Assembly (NCBI GenBank): GCA_028287035.1
Contig: JAQBQL010000271.1
Coordinates: 1-20,164, forward strand
Reading direction: 5' to 3'
DNA: 20,164 nt
Source: Labilithrix sp.
Lineage (GTDB): Bacteria; Myxococcota; Polyangia; Polyangiales; Polyangiaceae
Shown: piece after piece, positions 1 through 6,980 of the stretch
Numbering within the stretch: the first letter of the stretch is position 1
Layout: each line of letters starts with the position of its first letter
Program-made: the position numbers and the translations under genes
The notes under the pieces: generated by a model
Databases searched by the model: none
Seen by the model: only the letters and a program-made list of their open reading frames with translations
Told to the model about the DNA's origin: nothing

Positions 1-2
1 GC

Positions 3-257
3 AAGCGCGTGAGCTACGCGCTCGTCGCCCTCCACCCGCGCAAGGAGATCGTCCTCGTCGAGGCCTACGTCGCGGCGCTGAAGGTGACGTTCCCCGTGGC
101 GCTCGGGCCGCCGCCGGTGATGGGCAACGACGGCCCGTTCGGGGAGATCTCGGCGGTGCCCACGATCGTGGTGCTCGACGCGGAGGGCAAGATCTCGTGG
201 AAGCACACGGGCCTCGCCCGGCCCGACGAGATCCGTGGCCACCTGCGGACCCGCTAG
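3..257 (+). CDS. Thioredoxin-like (TlpA/redoxin-type) protein, 3' end only
   Basis: The frame is open to the left edge of the window, so this is the C-terminal ~84 residues of a longer protein whose start lies outside. The visible part has the second half of a thioredoxin fold: a helix, a strand, then 'VPTIVVLDAEGKI', in which the Val-Pro-Thr carries the cis-proline typical of thioredoxins, followed by a beta hairpin and a C-terminal helix ending in LRTR. The family acts as periplasmic or membrane-attached thiol-disulfide oxidoreductases. The catalytic CxxC would lie upstream and cannot be seen, so redox activity is not established. An in-frame GTG at 9 is probably only an internal valine. 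The gene converges on the next one with a 9-bp gap. Confidence 0.7.
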   Translation, partial: KRVSYALVALHPRKEIVLVEAYVAALKVTFPVALGPPPVMGNDGPFGEISAVPTIVVLDAEGKISWKHTGLARPDEIRGHLRTR

Positions 258-266
258 CGCGGGGAG

Positions 267-1160
267 CTACTTGGTCGGCGCGGTGAGCGGCGCGGAGGTC
301 GACGAGCCGGCGCCCCAGAAGCTGAGGCCGCTGGGCTTGCCGCTCATGTCGATCGTCGTGGTCGTGATGGTCGACGAGCCGAACGTCACCTCGAAGAGCT
401 CGCCGGTGTCGTCGAAGCCGTAGACCTTGCCGCCCCAGAACGAGAGGCCGAACACGTTCTTGTGCTCGATGTCGCCCCAGTTCTTCACGAGCGACCCCGT
501 CGACGGGTTCACCTCGACGAGGCAGTCGTTCTTCACGCAGGTGCTCCCGCTGCCCTTGACGGTCAGGTAGGTGGCGCCGCCCTTGACCGACACGATGTCG
601 CCGCTCGACTTGAGCCCGCCGCCGAGCGAGCCGATCTTGGTGACGTTGCCGGTCTTCGTGTCGATGCGGATGTAGTCGCTGTCGACGTAGCCGACGAGCG
701 CCTCGGCCGCGGGGTCCACGGTGCCCATCGGCACGAACGAGAGCGAGTTCGGATAGGTGCCCTTCGCGATCGAGGTGCAGGTCGCGGTGCCCTTGTCGAT
801 CGTGTAGAGCTCGTCGTAGCTGACGCCGTAGAGGGTCGACGACGCGTCGAGGGCGATGTCGATGATCTTCGAGCAGCTCGCGAAGGGCCCGATCTCCTTC
901 ACCTGCTTCGTGGCGGGGTCGAGCTCGAAGAGGACGTCGGCGCTGTGGCCGTAGACCTTGGTGACCTCCACGGGCGCGGGAGGCGTCGTGCTGCCGCCGT
1001 CGCCGCCGAGGCCGCCGGTGGGCACCGGGTTCGGGGTGCCCCCGCCGGCGTCGTCGTCGGTGTCGAAGCCGCCGCGGCTCGTCGACCCTCCGCAGGCGAG
1101 CGCGAGGCAAGAGATCGTCGTGAGGCCCACGAAACCAAAGAGAATGCGCGAGGACGGCAT
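267..1160 (-). CDS. Predicted lipoprotein with beta-propeller-like repeats
   Basis: This 297-residue protein starts with a type II signal peptide: a hydrophobic stretch ends in the lipobox Leu-Ala-Leu-Ala-Cys, with Cys23 as the predicted lipidation site. Residues ~24-65 are a Gly/Asp/Pro/Thr-rich linker common in myxobacterial surface lipoproteins. The rest has four or five degenerate repeats of the form 'hydrophobic-Tyr-Gly-x-(S/D)...L-(F/Y)-x-(I/L/V)-D-x-x-T-G/K', for example VYGHSADVLFELDPATKQ, LYGVSYDELYTIDKG and IRIDTKTGNVTKIG. This pattern is typical of beta-propeller blades (DUF4394/NHL-like). Several cysteines could form disulfides. No enzymatic residues are recognised, and a binding or structural envelope role is inference. 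It lies 52 bp downstream of the acyl-CoA ligase on the same strand, so read-through is possible but no functional link is seen. Confidence 0.75.
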   Translation of the reverse strand: MPSSRILFGFVGLTTISCLALACGGSTSRGGFDTDDDAGGGTPNPVPTGGLGGDGGSTTPPAPVEVTKVYGHSADVLFELDPATKQVKEIGPFASCSKIIDIALDASSTLYGVSYDELYTIDKGTATCTSIAKGTYPNSLSFVPMGTVDPAAEALVGYVDSDYIRIDTKTGNVTKIGSLGGGLKSSGDIVSVKGGATYLTVKGSGSTCVKNDCLVEVNPSTGSLVKNWGDIEHKNVFGLSFWGGKVYGFDDTGELFEVTFGSSTITTTTIDMSGKPSGLSFWGAGSSTSAPLTAPTK

Positions 1161-1212
1161 TGCGCCGGCACGCTAGCGCGCCCGGCGCGCCGCGCCATGA
1201 AACACCTTCGTC

Positions 1213-2742
1213 TCAGGGCGGAATCTTTCCGTCGACGCGCCGTTGGGCGGCGCCCGCGACGTCTTCTCGCAACGCGGGCTTGAGGACCTTGCCGAGCGCA
1301 TTCTTCGGCAGCTCGTCCAGAAAGACGAAGTCTTTCGGAACCTTGTACGCGGCGAGGCGCTCCTTGGCGAACGCGCGGAGCGCGCCGGCGTCAGGGCCGG
1401 CGGCCGGCCTCGGCACGATGCACGCGACGACGCGATCGCCCCAGGCCTCGTCGGGGACGCCCACCACCGCGACCTCGAGCACCGCCGGATGCTCGCGGAG
1501 GACCTCCTCGATCTCGAGGGCGCTCAGCTTGTAACCGCCGCTCTTGAGGATGTCGACGCTCGTGCGCCCGAGGATCTTGAACGCCCCGGAAGGCTCGCGC
1601 GTCACCGTGTCGCCGGTCCGGAACCACGGCGGGCCGCCGGCGGGGTCGGTCGCGAACGCCTTGCGCGTCTCGTCCTCGCGTCCGTGGTAGCGCACGAACA
1701 CGCTCGGGCCGCGGAGCCAGAGCTCCCCGATCTCGCCGTCGCGCCCGTCGTCGCCCACGATGCGCGTCTCCACGGTGGGCAGCGGGAAGCCGACGCACCC
1801 CGGGTGCCGCGTACCGTCGAGCGGGTTCGTGAGGCCGACCCCGACCTCGGTCATTCCGAACCGCTCGAGCGGGATGTTCCCGGTCAGCGCACGCCAGCGC
1901 TCGGCGAGGCCCACCGGAAGGGCGGCGCTGCCGCTCGTCGCGAGCCGCAAGGCGCGGGCGTTGCCCGACCAGCGGGCCCGCGTCGCTTCGTCGGCGCCGT
2001 CGAAGGCCGCGAACAGCCGGTGGTACATCGCGGGCACCGCCATGAACGAGGTGGCGTCGCGCATCGCCTCCCAGATCGCGGGGGCGTCGAACGACGTCAT
2101 GCGCACCGCGGCGCCCGCTCCGAGGGCGGTCATGAGCGCGATCGCCAGGCCGTGCATGTGATGGAGGGGCAGCGCGTGGAGCAGCGTGTCGCGCGCCGAG
2201 AAGCCCCACGCCGCGCCGAGGAGCGCCTGCTGCACGGCCAGATTGCCGTGCGTGATGACCGCGCCCTTGGGCTTGCCGGTGGTGCCGCTCGTGTAGAGCT
2301 GCAGCGCGGGGTCGGTGTCGGCGGTGGCGACCGGCGGCGGCAGGGGACCTCGTCCCTCGAGCCGATCGGCGAGCGGACGGAGCGTGAACGCACCCTCGAG
2401 CGGAGCCGCGTGGCTCGCATGGTCCGCCGCGACGAGGATCGTGCGCACGCCCGCGTCCTCGCAGAAGTAGCGGGTCTCCGGCGCCGGATGGAGCGCCGAG
2501 AGCACGACCACCGTGCCCCCCGCGAGCAGCACCCCGAAGAAGGCCGACACGAACGAGGCGCCGGGCCCCGCGAGCAGCGCCACGCGTTCGCCATCGAGCG
2601 TCGCGCGATCGCCACGGAGCGCGGCCGCGACACGCAGCGATCCGGCGACGACGTCCCGGTAGGCGTGCGATCCGTTCGCGTCGTGGACCGCGACGTGCGC
2701 TTCGTCGACGCGCGAGAGCCATCGCTCGGTGAGAGTGCTCAT
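1213..2742 (-). CDS. Malonyl-CoA synthetase / ACSF3-like acyl-CoA ligase
   Basis: This 509-residue ANL-superfamily (AMP-binding) enzyme would activate a carboxylic acid as an acyl-adenylate and transfer it to CoA. Visible motifs are the P-loop YTSGTTGKPKG (150-160), 'LHALPLHHMHGL' (188-199), 'ERFGMTE' (293-299), 'FRTGD' (374-378), the hinge segment 'GRTSVDILKSGGYK' (402-415) and the C-terminal catalytic lysine in 'PKNALGK' (K485). The run GMTE...NPLDG...G.VG.PLP.VE and the 'D-I-L-K-S-G-G-Y-K-L-S' hinge are characteristic of MatB/ACSF3 malonyl-CoA synthetases rather than long-chain fatty acid ligases, so malonate or methylmalonate is the likely substrate (family-based inference). The frame stays open for another 370 codons upstream. 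ATG 2742 is chosen because the family's first conserved residues follow it and the upstream translation is low-complexity shadow. It is divergent from the EamA transporter with a 48-bp gap. Confidence 0.9.
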   Translation of the reverse strand: MSTLTERWLSRVDEAHVAVHDANGSHAYRDVVAGSLRVAAALRGDRATLDGERVALLAGPGASFVSAFFGVLLAGGTVVVLSALHPAPETRYFCEDAGVRTILVAADHASHAAPLEGAFTLRPLADRLEGRGPLPPPVATADTDPALQLYTSGTTGKPKGAVITHGNLAVQQALLGAAWGFSARDTLLHALPLHHMHGLAIALMTALGAGAAVRMTSFDAPAIWEAMRDATSFMAVPAMYHRLFAAFDGADEATRARWSGNARALRLATSGSAALPVGLAERWRALTGNIPLERFGMTEVGVGLTNPLDGTRHPGCVGFPLPTVETRIVGDDGRDGEIGELWLRGPSVFVRYHGREDETRKAFATDPAGGPPWFRTGDTVTREPSGAFKILGRTSVDILKSGGYKLSALEIEEVLREHPAVLEVAVVGVPDEAWGDRVVACIVPRPAAGPDAGALRAFAKERLAAYKVPKDFVFLDELPKNALGKVLKPALREDVAGAAQRRVDGKIPP

Positions 2743-2790
2743 GCGTGGTTCGTAGAGGGTGACGGCCGGGACGTCGAGTACCATCCGCGC

Positions 2791-3867
2791 ATGGGCCCGC
2801 CGCAGCGTTCGCAGGCCGCGCACGGCACGCTGCTCGCGCTCGCATCGGCCGTCGCCTTCGGCGTGACGACGCCGCTCGTCCAGCGGCTCGGCCGGGGCGC
2901 AGGCTCGTTCGCGACCGCCGCGCTGCTCTACGCAGGAGCAGCGGCGGTGGGGCTGGTGACGCGTTCGCGCGGCGAGGCTCCGCTGCGCCGCGCGCATGCA
3001 CCGCGGCTGCTCGCGATGGGCGTCCTCGGCGCAGGGCTCGCCCCGGCGGCGCTGGTCTGGGGCCTCGCCCGCGCGAGCGGCGCCTCCGCGTCGCTCATGC
3101 TGAACCTCGAGGCGGTCTTCACGATCGCCCTGGCGCGGCTCTTCTACGGCGAGCACGTCGGGCGGCGCGTCGCCCTGGCGGCGCTCCTCTTGCTCGGCGG
3201 CGGCACGCTGCTCGTCGTCACCCACGGATCGAGCGATGCGCGGGCCGGGGCGGTCGGGCTCGCGGCGGTCGCGGGGGCGGCGCTCGGGTGGGCGCTCGAC
3301 AACGCGATCGCCAGGCCGCTCGCCGAGGTCGACCCGGCGCGCGTCGTGGCCGCGAAGGCCTCGGTGGGCGCTTCGGTCGCGGCGCTCGTCGCGGCCGGGC
3401 TCGGCGAGCCGTGGCCGCCGCTCGCCTCGCTGCTCGGGCTCCTCTCGGTCGGCGCGGTCGGCTACGGGGCGAGCCTCCGCCTCTACTTCATGGCGCAGCG
3501 CGTGCTCGGCGCAGGCCGCACCGCGTCGGTGTTCGCGGCGGCGCCCTTCTGCGGCGCGGTCCTGGCGTGGATCCTCGGGGAGCCGGCCGGGCCCTTCGCC
3601 GCCGTTGCCGCGGCGCTGATGGTGGGCGGGATCGCGCTGCACCTCACCGAGCGGCATGCCCACGTCCACGCGCACGTTCCGCTCGAGCACGAGCATGCCC
3701 ATCGCCACGACGACGGGCACCACGACCACGTCCACGATCCGATGCCCGTCGGTGAGCACGTGCACCCGCATCGTCATGGCCGGAAGGTCCACGCCCACGA
3801 GCACGTGCCCGACGCGCACCACGTGCATGCGCACGAGCACGGGCCGGGCGGCCATCACCACGACTGA
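2791..3867 (+). CDS. DMT superfamily (EamA) transporter with histidine-rich C-terminal tail
   Basis: This 358-residue integral membrane protein is built of about ten hydrophobic segments, in the two-fold EamA arrangement of drug/metabolite transporters. Residues ~10-280 are the membrane core, with typical EamA features such as the LNLEAVFTIALARLFYGEH stretch (a family signature where one repeat ends in an acidic residue after an aromatic) and 'GWALDN' near the start of the second repeat. Residues 284-358 form a hydrophilic tail with 28 histidines in 75 residues, mainly as HxH and HH steps, in two loosely repeated blocks. His-rich tails of this kind occur in metal transporters and in a subset of EamA proteins. 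They suggest binding of Zn, Ni or Co, but the transported substrate cannot be read from the sequence. ATG 2791 is chosen because it directly precedes the first transmembrane helix; the open frame upstream is antisense to the ligase. It converges on the PglZ gene with a 15-bp gap. Confidence 0.88.
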   Translation: MGPPQRSQAAHGTLLALASAVAFGVTTPLVQRLGRGAGSFATAALLYAGAAAVGLVTRSRGEAPLRRAHAPRLLAMGVLGAGLAPAALVWGLARASGASASLMLNLEAVFTIALARLFYGEHVGRRVALAALLLLGGGTLLVVTHGSSDARAGAVGLAAVAGAALGWALDNAIARPLAEVDPARVVAAKASVGASVAALVAAGLGEPWPPLASLLGLLSVGAVGYGASLRLYFMAQRVLGAGRTASVFAAAPFCGAVLAWILGEPAGPFAAVAAALMVGGIALHLTERHAHVHAHVPLEHEHAHRHDDGHHDHVHDPMPVGEHVHPHRHGRKVHAHEHVPDAHHVHAHEHGPGGHHHD

Positions 3868-3882
3868 GCGGGGGCGCCCTCG

Positions 3883-5505
3883 TCAGTGCACGTCGCCGAC
3901 GAGGTACGATAGGCACGGCACGAGCACCTCCTCGGGGGACGCGCCGCCGTCCGAGATCTGACCGCGGCGGTCGACGCGGAAGCCGTGGTCGCCGATGACC
4001 AGGAGCAGCGTGCGCGGGGCGAGCGTCGTCATGTGGCGCGCGATGACCGCGGCCACGCTCTCGCCGATCTCGCCGAGTGTCCCGAGCACGTGACCGGCGC
4101 TCGGCCGCGCGTCGATGTCGTCCTCGAGGAGCGCCGGGACGAGATCGAGCTTGTGCAGCTCGCGCGAGCCGACGCGGAGGCGGCGGACGTTCTCGGCGCT
4201 GCGGCCGCGGAGTGACTCGCTCGCCTCGTCGGGGCTGGGCGCGCGAAGAGCGTCCATGCCGCGCGCGAGCGTCTCGAGCTGGCGGAAGGTGGTCGTCGGC
4301 AGCGCGCTCCACAGCAGCGACTCGCCGGCGAGCACGGCGATCCCCGCCGCGAGACCCGCGAGGTGATCCCGCACGTGGACGCCGAGGTCGTAGCGCATGG
4401 CGTCCACGACGAGGAGATGCGAGGCCCGTGCGCCGTGGAGGCGCGCCTGCTTGCCCGCGACGTCGAAGGCGTCCATCACGAGGCGCGGACGTCGTCCGGT
4501 CGCGCCGAAGGTGGCGAACGCGTCGGTGTAGGAGCGCTCGAAGCCCTCGCGGAACTCCTCGAGGGCGCGGAGCGCGCGCGGGTCATCGACGCCCGAGGCG
4601 ACGGCGTTCGCGAGCGGAACGTAGCTCTCCATGAACAGCCGCTCGAAGGCGCCGAGCGGCTGGGGCCCGCGCGCCGCGCCGAGCGCGATCGCCCAGCCGC
4701 GCCAGAAGTCGCCGGGGCCGGCGACGGGCACCCCCACCGTGGCGGCGCGGCGGCGACGCTCCCGCTTCTCCTGCCGTCCCTCGCGCGCCGGCGGCGCCTC
4801 CGCGACGACCGGCTCTGCCTCCTCGATCGCGGGCTCGGAATCGGTGACGGGCCCCTCTTCGAGGTCGCTCTCCATCGTCGCCTCGGGCTCGCTCGCGCGC
4901 GCCACGGGGAACGCGACCGGGGCGGGCAGCTCGCGTCCGAGGAGGTCCCCGAGCGCGGCCGGCTCGCGGTAGATCCCGACGCGGGCGTCACCGTCGTCCA
5001 TCAGCAGCACGAGGGGTACCTGGCGGCTCGCCCGGGCGAGGCCGCGGACGACCGCGCTGTCCTCGGTGGAGAGCACGCCGCGCTCGGTGATGCCGGCGAG
5101 GGACCCGAGCATGATCGCGATGCCCGTTGCGCCGACGGTGCGCGCGCGGAAGAGCTGGTCGGCGAGGCGCGCATCGACGTCGTCCGGCATCGTCGACCAC
5201 TCGGCGAGGTAGGGCGAAGGCGCGCCGCGGGCCCCGAGCTCGCGCTCGATGATGTCGTCGATGCGCTCGGCGAGCCGGCCGCGCAGCGTCCGTCCGGGCG
5301 GCGGCACGGCCGCGACGATCGCGCCGGCGCCGAGGAGCTCGGCCGTCTGCTGAACCTGCGCCTCGGGGCTCGCGAAGGAGAGGCCGCCGGCGAGCGCGAC
5401 GCGCGGCGGGACCGGCGTCTCGGGGGACGTGATCGCGAGGCGCGGCGCCGCGCCTTCGAGCGTCCGGTCCAGCATCGTCTCGGGCTTCGACTCGTGCATG
5501 CGCAC
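3883..5505 (-). CDS. Orphan PglZ-domain (alkaline-phosphatase-like) protein with unrecognised N-terminal domain
   Basis: This 540-residue protein has three parts. Residues ~25-185 form an alpha/beta-like region, with strands such as GAGAIVAAVP and GIAIMLGS and a helix RGRLAERIDDIIERELG, that I do not recognise. Residues ~195-245 are an acidic Glu/Pro/Ala linker followed by a basic KRERRRR patch. Residues ~250-540 match the PglZ domain of the alkaline phosphatase superfamily: 'VVDAMRYD' (Asp368 region, first metal/nucleophile block), 'LPTTTFRQLE', then 'VIGDHGFR' (Asp506-His507, second metal block) and the C-terminal 'GGASPEEVLVPCL'. PglZ is known from BREX phage defence, the Pgl system and PorX-type response regulators, where it acts as a phosphodiesterase or phosphatase. 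None of the other BREX genes (pglX, brxC, brxL, brxA/B) is nearby, so the role is unknown. The start could be GTG 5505, ATG 5499 or ATG 5475. GTG 5505 has an AGGT purine stretch 11 nt upstream. Confidence 0.78.
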   Translation of the reverse strand: MRMHESKPETMLDRTLEGAAPRLAITSPETPVPPRVALAGGLSFASPEAQVQQTAELLGAGAIVAAVPPPGRTLRGRLAERIDDIIERELGARGAPSPYLAEWSTMPDDVDARLADQLFRARTVGATGIAIMLGSLAGITERGVLSTEDSAVVRGLARASRQVPLVLLMDDGDARVGIYREPAALGDLLGRELPAPVAFPVARASEPEATMESDLEEGPVTDSEPAIEEAEPVVAEAPPAREGRQEKRERRRRAATVGVPVAGPGDFWRGWAIALGAARGPQPLGAFERLFMESYVPLANAVASGVDDPRALRALEEFREGFERSYTDAFATFGATGRRPRLVMDAFDVAGKQARLHGARASHLLVVDAMRYDLGVHVRDHLAGLAAGIAVLAGESLLWSALPTTTFRQLETLARGMDALRAPSPDEASESLRGRSAENVRRLRVGSRELHKLDLVPALLEDDIDARPSAGHVLGTLGEIGESVAAVIARHMTTLAPRTLLLVIGDHGFRVDRRGQISDGGASPEEVLVPCLSYLVGDVH

Positions 5506-5565
5506 GATGTGCCAAGACCTGCGGGATTTGGCCCACTTTCTTGCGACGGAGGCGCGCGGTCCCCG

Positions 5566-5594
5566 TTGACCAGCCGGGTGCGCCTGCCTAGGCT
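5566..5594 (+). promoter_or_regulatory. Sigma70-type promoter of the 6S RNA gene
   Basis: A -35 box TTGACC (5566-5571) is followed by exactly 17 bp and a -10-like box TAGGCT (5589-5594). The predicted transcription start is about 5600-5602, which coincides with the first base pairs of the 6S RNA terminal stem. The -35 box is near consensus; the -10 box is weak. Position relative to the RNA is the main support. Confidence 0.6.
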
Positions 5595-5599
5595 TGGAG

Positions 5600-5813
5600 G
5601 TGTTCCGCTCTGCTGGGTTCGTGATTCGCGGTTTTCATGATCCCCTTATGTGATTGAACCAGGAGGGCAAACGGTCGCTCAGTGTGCATGCCCGGCCATC
5701 TCTCCGGAGCTCTGGATAACCGGGAAGCCTTAAGCGCGGTCAGCGCCCCCCACCTAGGCTTAGGCCTAGGGGTTCATGGCACCCGCACACGGCTCAGGCG
5801 GTACGGAACATTC
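5600..5813 (+). ncRNA. ssrS: 6S RNA (RNA polymerase holoenzyme-binding regulatory RNA)
   Basis: This ~214-nt RNA binds the sigma70 holoenzyme by mimicking an open promoter. The 5' end GTGTTCCG (5600-5607) pairs with CGGAACAT (5804-5811) to close the molecule, matching the family's conserved 'TGTTC' start. In the middle, 'GTGTGCATGCCCGG' (5682-5695) and 'CCGGGAAGCCTTAA' (5720-5733) correspond closely to the hallmark E. coli segment around GAGCAUGCUCGG...CCGAGAAGCCUUAA; CCCGG (5691-5695) pairs with CCGGG (5720-5724). An apical hairpin follows, CCTAGGC-TTAG-GCCTAGG (5753-5770), then 'GGTTCA', at the place of the E. coli CACCUUGAACCAAGGGUUC element. A promoter-like sequence lies just upstream and an intrinsic terminator directly downstream, so it appears to be an independent unit. 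It is somewhat longer than the E. coli RNA (184 nt). The exact ends are estimates. Confidence 0.9.
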
Positions 5814-5853
5814 TGAAGGGCTCCCGGCACGCGCCTGGAGCCCTTCACCTTTT
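5814..5853 (+). terminator. Rho-independent terminator of the 6S RNA
   Basis: A perfect 11-bp stem, TGAAGGGCTCC (5814-5824) with GGAGCCCTTCA (5837-5847), has a 12-nt loop and is followed by CCTTTT (5848-5853). It begins right after the 6S terminal stem. Its 3' arm contains the stop codon (5845-5847, minus strand) of the converging rhomboid gene. On the minus strand the hairpin is not followed by a T run, so it is directional for the + transcript. Confidence 0.8.
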
Positions 5854-6909
5854 CTGGGCCAATCGCTCCAGCCGGCCCACGGCCCGCGCGGCGGCCGGCG
5901 CGTCGTTGGCGGCGGTCGCCGCATCGCGCAGCCCCTGCCACACGTGGACGCTGTCGGGCTTCTCCACCGCGAGCCCCTCGAGGAGCGCGACGGCTGCCGC
6001 GGCTTCGCCCCGCGAGAGCAGCAGCCGCGCCGTGTCGAGCCGCGGGTCGTCACCGAGGAGCGCCGCGCGATCCGAGGCCTCGTCGAGCCGCCGGTCGAGG
6101 CCGAGGGTCCGGAGCGCGGCGGCCACGGTGATCCCGAAGGCGAACCCGCCGACGTGCGCCCAGTGCGCGGTGCCGCTCGAGGCGCCGATCACCCCGAACG
6201 CGACCTCGACGACCACCCAGAGCGGAAGCATGACGTAGGCGGGCGCCTCGAAGGTGAAGGCGCGGACGAGCCGCAGGCCCACGAACCGGATCTTCGTTCG
6301 CGCGAAGAGCACCACGAACGCAGCCATCGACGCCGCGACGGCGCCCGACGCGCCGACGAGGGCGGCGCCGGGGTCCGGCGTCAGCAGCTGGTGCACGGCG
6401 GCGGCAACCGCGCCTCCCGCGAAGTAATAGAGCGCGAACGCGAGTCGCCCCCAGCGGTCCTCGAGCGCGAGGCCGCACAGAAAGAGGAACCACATGTTCC
6501 CGAGCACGTGCAGCCAGTCGGAATGCACGAAGAGGTACGTGACGAGCCCGGTCCACCGCGGCTCCGCCGGCACGTACCCGAAGCGGCGCTGCACGAGCCC
6601 GTTCACCGATCCGCCGAGCGCCGCGCAGGCCGCGTCGTAGGCGGGGTCCGGTGCGGCGCGGGCGGAGAGAGCATCGGGCTCGGCGGGGGCGGGCGCGACG
6701 AACGGCGCGAGCGCCGGGCACACGCCGAGCTCGGGGTGCTGCAGGTAGAGGAGCCGCGCCTCGAGCATCGCGGCCATCGCGCGCTGCTCGCGCGCCGCGT
6801 CCCCGACGCTCGCGACCGCGTGGGCGAGGAGGGTCACCACGACGAGCACGATCGTGACGATCGGCAGGCGCCGGACCGTCATCTTGTCGTGGCTGATCGG
6901 GAGCAGCAT
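5845..6909 (-). CDS. Rhomboid family intramembrane serine protease with TPR-like C-terminal tail
   Basis: This 354-residue membrane protein would cleave transmembrane substrates within the lipid bilayer. A first helix at 16-35 is followed by a ~70-residue extracytoplasmic loop. The core has the HxxxN motif 'HVLGN' (His134, Asn138), the catalytic serine in 'GASGA' (Ser188) and the catalytic histidine in 'AHVGG' (His252), so the Ser-His dyad is intact and the enzyme should be active. After the last helix, residues ~285-354 are alpha-helical and Ala/Arg-rich ('ARLLLSRGEAAAAVALLEGLA'), resembling one or two TPR units that may dock substrate or partner. The start at ATG 6909 gives the family-typical 'LPI..D' N-terminus; ATG 6882 is an alternative. 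Its stop codon sits inside the 6S RNA terminator. It is divergent from the LysR gene (71-bp gap). Confidence 0.9.
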   Translation of the reverse strand: MLLPISHDKMTVRRLPIVTIVLVVVTLLAHAVASVGDAAREQRAMAAMLEARLLYLQHPELGVCPALAPFVAPAPAEPDALSARAAPDPAYDAACAALGGSVNGLVQRRFGYVPAEPRWTGLVTYLFVHSDWLHVLGNMWFLFLCGLALEDRWGRLAFALYYFAGGAVAAAVHQLLTPDPGAALVGASGAVAASMAAFVVLFARTKIRFVGLRLVRAFTFEAPAYVMLPLWVVVEVAFGVIGASSGTAHWAHVGGFAFGITVAAALRTLGLDRRLDEASDRAALLGDDPRLDTARLLLSRGEAAAAVALLEGLAVEKPDSVHVWQGLRDAATAANDAPAAARAVGRLERLAQKR

Positions 6910-6980
6910 CGGAGTAGACCGGCGCCGTTCTCGGGCCGGCCGCCCATCCTCGAGCGTACGTCAGGACGCCTCCTCGCGGG

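Noticed and set aside
462..1283. Open frame on the + strand opposite the beta-propeller lipoprotein
   Set aside because: The product is Arg/Ala/Val/Asp-rich with no domain; the minus strand has a proper lipoprotein signal and repeats.
1213..3867. Two open frames of more than 870 codons on opposite strands across the same region
   Set aside because: Only the segments 1213-2742 (-) and 2791-3867 (+) encode recognisable proteins. The rest is Arg/Ala-rich shadow translation caused by high GC and the third-position bias.
3883..5505. BREX or Pgl phage-defence island
   Set aside because: Only a PglZ-like domain is present; neighbours are a transporter, 6S RNA and a rhomboid gene, with no methyltransferase, BrxC-type ATPase or Lon-like protease.
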